From contig AFZH01021422.1 in assembly GCA_048213135.1 (NCBI GenBank), positions 1 to 21,609 on the forward strand: a stretch of DNA of 21,609 nt. Direction: 5' to 3'. Position 1 is the stretch's first letter; each line of letters opens with the position of its first letter. The notes beneath the pieces were generated by a model, which saw nothing but the letters and a program-made list of their open reading frames with translations, had not been told where the DNA came from and did no database searches. The stretch comes from Reclinomonas americana ATCC 50394 (Eukaryota; Jakobida; Jakobea; Jakobida). This document shows, one piece after another, positions 1 to 16,790 of the stretch. The position numbers and the translations under genes are program-made.

Positions 1-21
1 ACACACATGCTCTCTCTCTTG

Positions 22-57
<36 letters not shown>

Positions 58-205
58 CTCTCTCTCTCTCTCTCTTACTTTCTCTCTTTCTCACACTGTC
101 ACAATCACTCTGCAGTCACTCATTCACTCTCTCCCTCCCTCCCTCCTTTACTCTCTCTCTCTCTCTCACTCACTCGCTCTCTCTCTCTCTCTCTCTCTCT
201 GTGAG
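1..205. repeat. CT-rich microsatellite / low-complexity tract
   Basis: The first 205 bases are almost entirely (CT)n runs broken by short CA- and CCCT-type interruptions. An open frame across it reads only Leu/Ser alternation, as expected from a CT dinucleotide repeat, so I do not treat it as coding. A CA-rich stretch (about 277-325) follows. Confidence 0.9.
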
Positions 206-360
206 CATGAGTCACTCAACTGGTTTCGCGCGCTGTTGTTGCTGATCGGGATCACTGCGCGAGAAAACAAGAGCAAGACACACAGTGAGAGACACACACA
301 CAAACACTCACACACTCACTCAGTGACTCTGTTGCTTTGCTCTCTCACCTCATTTGAGAA

Positions 361-590
361 AGATGTCCTGCGCGCGATGAACGTCGACTTGTGTTTGCGC
401 GTGTGTTTACCCTGTCGCGCGCGCGTGAAGTTCGATGGTTGTGTGAGTGTGTTGATTATGCAGCGAGTGAGCGAGGGAAGTAAAGGGGAAGACGGTGACG
501 AAGTTTGGAATGAAACTTTTGCAGGACACTTGCTGTCGGGGGTGTTCGAGCGTGTCCCTGGTTCACATTTTCTTTGGGGGTAACTGAGGC
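361..590 (+). repeat. Orphan copy of the array's upstream leader
   Basis: This stretch aligns by eye with the sequence directly upstream of copy 3 (12387-12582) and copy 4 (16602-16790). Shared blocks include GATGAACGTCGACTT, GTGTGTTTACCCTGTC, GTGAAGTTCGATGG, GTGAGCGAGGGAAGTAAA and a TTGCAGGAC-like block. In the complete copies the leader runs straight into the start codon. Here similarity fades at about 575-590 and no ankyrin or kinase exon follows. A 115-residue open frame crosses it but is not conserved as protein in the other leaders. It is probably the remnant of a further array unit, or a dispersed promoter/5'UTR segment. Confidence 0.75.
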
Positions 591-1097
591 CCATTGGAGC
601 CCGGGTTCAGCAAAGTTAGCGGTGCCTTCGGCAAAATAGTCTAGGGGTAACTAACGAATCCACACCAGCCAGGCAGGCTTATCTATCGCCCAAGTTCGGC
701 GTTCTTCCGCGGAAACTGGCCGATTCAAGCTTGTATTTTGAAGAAATCTTCCCGGCGAGAATGTCCTTGCGTTGCAGGTACCTTACAGCAATCACTCATA
801 GCGTTGCTGATGGTTGGCTGTGATGGTTTGCAAACAGGAGCCAATCTACAGAAGATGGATTAGTAAAGTTGTTGTTGTGTTGTTGCTCAAATTCACAAGC
901 ATTCCAGTCGACCGATCGATCATTATCATTCATTCTATTCAACAACAACAACTTTACTAATCCAAACAGCAAGCTGCATGATGATCACCATCTTGAGTGA
1001 GCACCAGAAACTCAGACATCACGTGAACACTGAGATATTCGTATCGGTACGGTTCTGTATCAATTCAACTGCACAGTTCAACAGCCAAGAGGCCAAT
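591..1097. other. Gene-free interval with an inverted repeat
   Basis: I see no credible exon, tRNA or rRNA here. It contains the inverted repeat listed separately and a 10-bp palindrome TTCCGCGGAA at about 706-715. Its 3' end abuts the stop codon of the candidate minus-strand gene, so part of it may be that gene's 3'UTR. Confidence 0.6.
857..963. repeat. 22-bp perfect inverted repeat, 63-bp spacer
   Basis: The left arm at 857-878 begins GGATTAGTAAAGTTGTTG. The reverse complement of 942-963 is identical over 22 bases. The arms enclose 63 bases. I see no convincing target-site duplication. It could be a small hairpin-forming or MITE-like remnant, or a transcribed stem-loop. Confidence 0.7.
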
Positions 1098-2703
1098 TTA
1101 CTCATCATCGACAAGCATCATCTGCTCAAACATCTGCTCTTGCTGATGTAAAAATTTTCGCTTCGCGGAGATGAAATTCTCCGTTGACAAGTCTGGCTCT
1201 TCGCCGCTGCAGCTGTCCTCGCTGTTGTACACCGCCGCCGGCCGCGGGTCGACGCCTACAACGCCGTATGCCGGTATCGACGTCGGAGGGAGATGCGTCA
1301 GACTCGCAGTAGCAGCAAGCGCCCCTGCACTCCCAGCTGCCCCCGAGCCACCGGGGTGTGACTGGTAACAGCAGCGGCGGAGGCGGTGGTGCACGTGGCA
1401 GGCCGAGGGGAAGGCGAGGCCTATAGCTAAGTTCCGGCGTCTCAGTTGCAGCTGCACCTGCACCTGCACTGCGAGTGGCATCCAGTGGCGGTGCTGGTGG
1501 TGGCGGTGGCGGCGGTGATTGCGGCGTTGATGGCGGTGGCGGTGGTGGCGGCGATGGCGGTGGTGGCCGTGGCACGGACGGTGACCAAAGTGGAGGCGCA
1601 GGCGCCGGCTGCAGTTGCAGCGGTGGCACTGCCGCAGCTAGCTGTGGACTCGACGGATCGCAAACCAATGCCGATAACGGTGACGGCTGCTTGCCGTGGG
1701 AGCCGACAGGACTAGAGCGGTGGACGGGAACCAGAACTGTCTGGCTACTCACGACATTCCGAAGCGCTGCACCCCTTCCACCTAGGCCCGCAGGAATGAG
1801 CACAGGGCGTTGCGACCCGCCGACCGTGAAAGTCCTTGCATTTGGCAGAGAAGCTGCGACCGCCGCCAAAGGGCGCTGCAGCTGCGTTGCCAGCAAGGGC
1901 TGAGGCGTCGAACCCGACGCAGATGTTTGTGCGGCCGGTGCTGCGGCGAGCGCCGCGGCAGTCCGTATGTCCCGATTGGCAGCCAACCGGGGATGTGCAA
2001 CGGGCGCAGCGGGCGCACCCGACGACTGCGGTCCGCTGAGATAGTTGGTTGAAAGGTGCCACTGTCTTGCCGATGACAAACCGCCAGATGGTGCCCCTGG
2101 ATGCAGACGGTGCATACTTCGCGTCGATCAGACCAGCGGAGAGTTGCTGAAATCCGAGATCAGACGAGCAAGCTCTCGTTGCTGCTGCGATTTCGGAATT
2201 CGATTGTCTCTGCGATAGCTGCGGCAGCCGCATCGACCCTGGAGGACGAAGAGGAACCAGAGCCAGAGGCGGACCCGGAGGAGTTCGACTGCGACGAATT
2301 CCCCAGGTTTCGGCGTTTCTCCTACTGCCCATCTTCATCGCCGTCTCCTTCGCGAACGCGCTTGCCAATGGAACCACCAGCAGCTCCACCACGATAAGAC
2401 AGTACGATGTTAACATTGCGCTCGCGTGGAACAGCAGTGCAGACCACTGTTGTGATTTGAGTGCGACAGCGGAACCACAGACGCAAATGAGCCACCACTC
2501 ACCGATAAGGTACAGCATCGATCTCCGTGCTTGCTGTAGGAGGTCACTTTGCCAGGTAGGTCGCCACGGTACAAGGTCATAGTCATACGGTTGGCCTGCA
2601 TGCTCCGCCCTGCATGGGGGGCTGGAGACGAGGAATGCAGTGAGCCGCAAAACATGCTATGCGGAGAAATAACACTGTGCCAGCTGTGCATGTGCTTGTG
2701 TGC

Positions 2704-2737
<34 letters not shown>

Positions 2738-3049
2738 AGTTGCAGTGGTTACTGAACAAGTTTGGCACAAACGCAACATCTCCGCAGGAGAGAAGATGCA
2801 CACTCCACTCCTCGTCTGCTTGGAGAACAGTGTGACTTGCGCGATCTCCACTGTCGGGCAAGGCCAGTTGCTCTAGCACGTGAGTCTTGAACAGTGTCGG
2901 TGTCGATAGCTCAGCGCAGGGTGACTCTTGTCCACAGAGCGCGCGCTGCGCGCGGCCAGTGGGGTTGTGACGATGCATTCCTCCACATCCTTGGACACAA
3001 GACGGCACTTGACGGAACCGCGGTGAGGCTGCAGCTGCCCGAGATCCAT
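1098..3049 (-). CDS. Candidate multi-exon protein with Ser/Ala/Pro-rich C-terminal half, function unknown
   Basis: Reading the minus strand from ATG at 3049, four exons chain in one frame with phase-0 introns: 3049-2936 (38 codons), 2872-2753 (40), 2595-2503 (31) and 2321-2166 (52). Introns are 63, 157 (containing the TG/CA repeat) and 181 nt; the 2502 donor is a strong GTGAGT. The N-terminal part is mixed and Cys-containing (for example VKCRLVSKDVEECIV), then a Ser/Gly-rich block follows. Downstream, an Ala/Pro-rich frame with polyproline runs from about 2061 towards 1370. The end is probably the different frame ending EQMMLVDDE at stop 1100-1098, after an acceptor near 1365. The joins between 2166 and 1365 are unresolved, and an exon upstream of 3049 is possible. 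I do not recognise the family; a transcription-regulator-like protein is only a guess from composition. Exon lengths that are all multiples of three are the main support. Confidence 0.45.
2705..2732. repeat. (GT)n microsatellite
   Basis: A nearly pure TG dinucleotide run. It lies within the proposed second intron of the minus-strand gene, where it reads as CA. Confidence 0.85.
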
Positions 3050-3205
3050 GACGTACTAGGATGCCAAAAACTTAAGGGTGACATGAAGAGGCCCAGGAAA
3101 ACTTAAGGGTTCCCGTGTGAAAAATTCAAGGGTGACTGATGCTCGAACACCCCCGCTGTCTTCCCGTGTTCTGTGCTGTTTTGAGACGAGGTGTGAGTGC
3201 GAAGA
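3050..3205. promoter_or_regulatory. Short divergent intergenic region with a triplicated motif
   Basis: The proposed minus-strand start at 3049 and the start of array copy 1 at 3206 point away from each other, 156 bases apart. A related motif of the form AAAACTTAAGGGTGAC occurs three times: 3066-3083, about 3098-3110 (ending GGGTTCC) and 3120-3136 (with TTCAAGGG). Promoter function is inferred from position; I see no clear TATA box. This region is unlike the leaders of copies 3 and 4. Confidence 0.4.
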
Positions 3206-7719
<4,514 letters not shown>

Positions 7720-8394
7720 GGAAGGAGAGCAAACGTTTTTTTGTGTGGAGTCAGTGTACGCAATGTGTATCTGTGACTGACGCGCCAGGAACTCATCTGC
7801 GGAAGGAAGCGGATGGTAGTGTGAATTCAGCGTCAACGCGAGTGCACCGTTGTCGAGGAGCCACATGCGTTTTCTTGATGTTCTGCGAGCAAGCGTGAGC
7901 GGGATGCATCTCCGGCAAGTCAGCGGATATTGCGCCCGATCGAGTCGATGTCTGAGCGGTACGTCTGCAAAACGAAACACTTATAGCACCTCGTTGCAAT
8001 AATGCGACAAATGTCCACAATCCCTTGCCGACAGTGACTCTTCTACCAAGTGGCCGTCGACGAGGCGATGCTCCCAGGGTGCCGAGCGAGTTGGACCATG
8101 CAGACAGTACCACGGGTGGTTGCAGCAGGCAAAAAAGACAGACAGCGCACTCGACGTCGGCAAACGAAGTGACTTCAAAATTGACACCTTGTGCGTCTGC
8201 AGCTGCTGTGACCATTCACGAGCACTACAGCTCTGTGGTGAGACGAGGCAGTGAATTTATTAGTGCTGAAGAAGAGAAACGTCGACATCGAAAAAATATG
8301 CAGGACGATTCTGCCCTTCAGTCTTCTCTCGCCACTCTGCCAACTCCGCCCTTGTGATCACCCTTGTGTGTTGAGCCCTGTGAGTGTGTGAAGA
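7720..8394. other. Intergenic region between copies 1 and 2
   Basis: About 675 bases without a credible gene. The spacers after copies 2 and 3 match each other, but this one does not show their conserved blocks. It also lacks the leader element found upstream of copies 3 and 4. It should hold the 3'UTR of copy 1 and the promoter of copy 2; no clear poly(A) signal or TATA box was seen. Confidence 0.6.
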
Positions 8395-11300
8395 ATGAGT
8401 GCTGCACAGAACATAGGCAACGGTGGAGGAAAGAGGTGCGCGTGCCTGTGATCTGTTGTTTGCAGTCACTCAGTCTCTTTGCTGGTTGTGTTATGCAGGC
8501 TGAGAGCATGGCAGATGGCGTGGAATGGCAATGTGAAGGCACTGCGCGAGTTGGTGACGCGTGAGGGCGCACGCACTCTCCTGAAGAGAGAGGAGATGCA
8601 CGAGGGCGCCTCGGCATTTTTCTATGCCGCTCACGAAGGCCATCTCTCTGTGTTGGAGTTTTTGTGGGCGGAGAGTGGTGTCGGTCCGCAACTCGCACTG
8701 GTGCCTAACGACTATGGCTTGACGCCACTGATGGTTGCTGTCGCTAAAGGGCATCTGCAAGTGGTCGAGTGGTTGCTGGCCGATGAGCGACGATGTCCGC
8801 CGGAGATGGTGCGGGCGGTCAACAATGATCGTGACAACAATCCACAGTCCACTGCACTGCATTTCGCTGCCTGGAATGGCGACGAAGCCATTGTGCGACT
8901 CCTTGCCACACGCTTTCCCGACCTCGTTCCAATGGTCAACAAGGAAGGCGAATCGGCGGCTCAATGGGCACGCCAAGCGGGCAAGCAACAAGTGGCCGAG
9001 TTGCTCGACCGCCTCGCTGCGCAGCAGCAAGCACCACCACGTCAAAAACAACAACAACAACAGCGATCTCCACCAGCTGGTATGTCGCTCCATCGAGTTC
9101 TGTGTTCGTCTCTTTTACCTGACCAGCGTTTCGTGCCTTAGTCTGCCCGAATCGTGTCGTCGCACAAGCAGCAGCATCCATACAACGACAGGTGAAGAGC
9201 TGCGCATTCCTTCCCATATCTATCCACTCGCGCACCGTCTCCAACACAAGTTTTGTCACTCTGTTTCTCTCGCCTGTGTCCAACCTCCCTGATTCCATGC
9301 AGGCTGTGGACGACGACGCGGTGGCCCGTCAGGTCGCCGACAAGGACGCCATCATATCCCATCTTCAGCGTGAATACGATGCATACCGTCGTGAGCGGGA
9401 CCAGCAGCAGCGGGAGTATGAGCGACAAGCTGAGCAGCAGCGACGAGAGCACGAGCAGCGTGTCGCCCATCTGCAGCATGAATACGACGCATACCGACAC
9501 GAGCGAGAGCAGCAGCAGCTGGAATATGAGCGGAAGCACGAGGAACTCCAACAGGCTCTCTCTGTTTCGGAACAACGTGTCTCGCAGCTGCAGCGTGAGC
9601 TGGAACAGCAGGCGCAACTGTTCGCCAGTGAGCGAGTCGATTTCACCCATGAGGTCGGTCGCTTGCGCCGCGAGCTGGCCACTCTCCAAGGTGTGACTGA
9701 TTCAGATGCACTTCTCTGCGTACCGTCACTCTGAACCTCTCTCTCTCCTCCTCTCACACAGCCGCAGATCCCAATCGCCTGCGCGAGTACCCCTGGCCCG
9801 ACATTCTACGCGCCACTGAATCCTTCTCCGACGAGCTGAAGGCCGGCGAAGGCGGTCATGGTGACGTGTATCTGTGCTGGCTGAACGAGGAAGAGGTGGC
9901 TGTCAAGCGACTGGATGGCGCCGCGCCATCGGCAATGGAGTCGTATGATGCGGAGGTCTGTTGAAGCAGGAGGGGATGAGATTAAGCTGTTGCTCACTCT
10001 CGCTCTTCCCAGTTGAACACGATTGGACGGCTGCATCATCGCCGACTTGTTCCGTTGCTGGGCTACTCCACGCTGGTGGAGGGTGGCGGTGTGCGAGGGC
10101 GATGTCTGGTGTATCGAGCCATGCGGTGAGTTCGTGGGGGAAGTGTGACGAGGCGGTTGGTTCACTCCCGCTTACTTGCATTATATGTGTCTCTCCCCCC
10201 GTTTGCTCTCCACCTCCCTTCATTGTTTCTCGTTCTCTCTCTCTCACTCAATGAAATAATAATCTGAATCTTCACTGATCCATACACAATGAGCACCTTC
10301 CAGAGAACATTCTTCTTTACCGAAGCGCATTGTCTCCTCCTTTTGCTTCTTTCCATTTCTCTCTGCCTTACCTTCTTCCTCTCACCTCCCTTGCTTCGCA
10401 CACAGCGGACAGGATTTGGAGGTGCGACTCATGAAGCGGAAGGACGGGATGCGACCGTTGACGGTGGTGCAACGTGTGCAAATCGGACTCGGCATTGTCG
10501 AGGGCATGTGTTTCTTGCATCAGGTGAGTTAGTCGACAGTTTCCCTGCGCGACCTCTCAGATAGGCGAGAGCAATCATTGTCTGTGTCTTTTGTTTGTGA
10601 GAGCATCTTCAGGCTCTACTTTGTTGATAAGGCTGTTATCTTTGGCTGTTGTCAGCTTACTCGTCATCATTGAGTTGTCTGTCGTTGGATTGTGTTTACT
10701 GTCTTTCCTCTCCTCGTGCTTCTCACTCCAGATGTGTTCGCTTGGGGATACCATCATTTGCTATGTGTTTGCACCGCTCGTGTTGGTGATCTTACCTGTC
10801 TTCTCTTCCATCTCACCCACAATCTGCCATTTGTCGATACTTCCTCGGCCCGTCGTTCCTTTTCCGTCATCATGCATTCTCGGGGACCATCGCCCTCTCC
10901 TTCCAAATGTTTCCTTCCTTTCGACCATCACCCTCACTTTCTCTCCTCTCAGAATGGCGTTGTACACCGCGATCTCAAACCATCCAACATTCTGCTCGAC
11001 AATCGGTGTGAGCCGCGGCTCGGTGACTTTGGCATTGCGCGCATTTTTGATGAAGGGGAGGTGAGCGTGTGTCAGCAGATGAGAGATTGCAGGAAGATGC
11101 TTTTCCTCTTCATCGTTGTTGGAATGCGATGCACTTGCTTTGTTGATCCCCTTGCACAGTTGCTTGTTGGAAGGCCCAGAGCACTTCTTCTTTCCACTGC
11201 TCACTCTCGTTGTCGAGTGGATTCTTCCGTGGCTGTCATCGAAACCTAGCAGGTGCTTGCAGCGCGATGAGTGGGGCATTCGTGCTTGTTGTGCATGTGC

Positions 11301-12092
11301 ACTCTTTCTCCATTCCTGAGAGTGATCGCCTTGCTCATTCTGTGTCCGCTCACTTTTTTCGCAACTCTGGTGCATGAGAACTACTCACATCCTCCACGTC
11401 TCCTTGATCGTAGACCTGTGATTCGCGTGGTGTGTGAAAGACAGCCAATCGTGTACTCGTGCGTCTCCACGTTGACAGGATGAGTTGCACAACAATTCTC
11501 GTCGCAGAGAGAATAGAATTTCATTATTCTGCAGTCTCATGTGTGGAGAATGTGTCTTAAGAGCACGCTGCGGCGAGAGCATGAGTTCACGAACAGAGAA
11601 TGCATCTCTCTTCGTCATTCTCTTCTAATCCCCCTCTCTCCCCGCGCACAGACCCACCACCACACCGCCAAGCACGCCGGCTCCTCGTACTACACCGATC
11701 CGCTCTTCTTCCGCTCGGGCGAGATCCGTGCAGCCATGGATCTGCATGCTTTCGGCGTCATCTTGCTGCAGCTGCTGACGGGTCGCGAGGCGCGCACGCT
11801 GGTGGGACAGGCTGCGCGGTGGGAACGGTCATTGGAATCGGTGGACGGTGCGGAGGAGGCGGATCTTTCTGCGGGCGAGTGGCCAGCGGATGTGGCGAGT
11901 GGGATGCTGCGGTTAGGAGTGCAGTTGCGTGCGAGGAGGAGAAGAGGGAGAGAGAGAAGACTCGCCACTCACTTTGCTTGCTCTCTGTGCAGATGCATGT
12001 CGCTGTTCTATGATAGACCAACTGCGGCTGAGGCGAGGATGGTAATGCGCGATCTGCGAGAGAAGTTGGGTGGCTTCACCGTGGAGCTGTGA
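8395..12092 (+). CDS. Array copy 2: ankyrin-repeat/coiled-coil/TKL (IRAK-RLK-like) kinase, intact
   Basis: Exons: 8395-8435, 8499-9079, 9169-9191, 9303-9690, 9762-9955, 10013-10125, 10406-10523, 10953-11060, 11652-11929, 11993-12092; 1944 nt, 647 aa. Exon 1 gives [13 protein letters not shown] and joins in phase 2 to LRAWQMAW; intron 1 (63 nt) has an in-frame TGA, confirming it is spliced. Ankyrin repeats cover residues about 35-180 ([35 protein letters not shown]). The coiled coil (about 215-344) is the longest of the four because of an internal 36-residue duplication. In the kinase, GEGGHGDV begins near 373, VAVK Lys is about 393, HRD Asp about 493 and DFG about 511. The segment YYTDPLFF stands where plant RLKs have a DPEYF-type motif, and [15 protein letters not shown] fits the F helix. 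By family knowledge this is a Ser/Thr kinase likely to phosphorylate itself or partners; substrates are unknown. No signal peptide or membrane segment is seen. Confidence 0.88.
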
Positions 12093-12582
12093 AGAGACAG
12101 AAAGGAGTGGAAGGTGCATTGCAATCCAGGTGCCCTCCGACGCTTGTGGCCACAGCTGTCGCCTGCACCGTTGGCAGGTGATTGGAGGGCTGTCGATATT
12201 GAATGCGGCCAGTCACGTGCAGCCCGCTGGGCGACTCTGAGCGAGAGTTCAGTGCCCAGCCATCGAGGCAACGTCGTTTTACATGAGAGCAGGAGAATGC
12301 CGAGTACGATCATGAAGGTGTGCGATAAGGAACCTCATATGTCTCGGTCGGCGAAGGGTAATTACGCTTGAACTTACGGAATGGCGACGTCGTGATGAAC
12401 GTCGACTTTGTTGAGTTCTGTTTGCACGTGTGTTTACTCTGTCGCACGCGTGGAGTTCGATGGCTGTGTGCGTTAGTCGAACCGCGAGCGAGCGAGGGAA
12501 ACGGAAATGGAAAACGACGAAGTGAACGAAACGTTGCAGGACATCTTCTGTCACGACTTCGTTCCTGTCGTTGTTGGGGAGA
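12093..12582 (+). other. Spacer and leader upstream of copy 3
   Basis: The first about 270 bases match the spacer after copy 3: shared blocks include GGAAGGTGCATTGCAATCCAGG, GCCACAGCTGTCGCCTGC and GTGCCCAGCCATCGAGGCAA. From about 12387 to the start codon is the leader shared with copy 4 and with the orphan at 361-590. It likely contains the 3'UTR of copy 2 and the promoter/5'UTR of copy 3. Promoter function is inferred only from position and conservation. Confidence 0.6.
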
Positions 12583-16240
<3,658 letters not shown>

Positions 16241-16790
16241 AGAGACAGAAGGGAATGGAAGGTGCATTGCAATCCAGGTTTCCCTCCCGACGCTTGCGGC
16301 CACAGCTGTCGCCTGCGCCGTTGGCAGGTGACTGGAGGACTGTCGATGTTGACTGCGGGTCATCGTGCAGCCCGCTGGGCGACTGTGAGCGAGATTTCAG
16401 TGCCCAGCCATCGAGGCAACGTCGTCTCTCAATATGAGAGCAGGAGAATGCTGAGCACGATAATGAAGGTGTGCGGTAAGGAACCTCATACGTCGGTCGG
16501 CGAAGGGTACTTACGCTTGAACTTCATTGAATTAGTGGGCGTTTATCGCATTATTGGAATGTGGTGAATGAAGTGTTTTGTTGTGAGAGAACGACAGGGC
16601 GACGTCGTGATGAACGTCGACTTTGTTGAGTTCTGTTTGCACGTGTGTTTACCCTGTCACGCGCGTGAAGTTCGATGGCTGTGTGCGTTAGTCGAGTCGC
16701 GAGTGAGCGAGGGAAGTAAAGTGGAAAACGACGAAGTACGAAACTTGCAGGACTTCTGTCGCGACTTCATTCCTGTCGTTGTTGGGGAGG
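16241..16790 (+). other. Spacer and leader upstream of copy 4
   Basis: This region resembles the spacer between copies 2 and 3 along most of its length, with an insertion near 16520-16590. From about 16602 it contains the leader element shared with copy 3 and the orphan at 361-590, ending at the start codon of copy 4 (GTTGGGGAGG then ATG). It likely holds the 3'UTR of copy 3 and the promoter/5'UTR of copy 4. Confidence 0.6.

Noticed and set aside
236-583. 115-residue plus-strand frame across the orphan leader
   Set aside because: The same leader upstream of copies 3 and 4 does not preserve this frame, so it is not supported as a protein.
630-660. GGTGCCTTCGGCA-like stretch resembling the 5' stem-loop of a U6-type snRNA
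   Set aside because: Only a short hairpin matches. The conserved ACAGAGA and AGC segments of U6 are not found downstream, and no tRNA A/B boxes are convincing.
1475-1903. Gly-rich plus-strand frame opposite the Pro-rich minus-strand frame
   Set aside because: GGC/GGT repeats read as polyglycine on one strand and Pro/Ala on the other. The minus strand offers exon structure and a plausible C-terminus; the plus strand does not.
8491-9093. Long antisense open frame opposite the ankyrin exon (also 3380-3877, 12687-13433, 16897-17451)
   Set aside because: It recurs in every copy because the sense codons and their bias are conserved. The predicted protein has no domain, and substitutions fit constraint on the sense frame.
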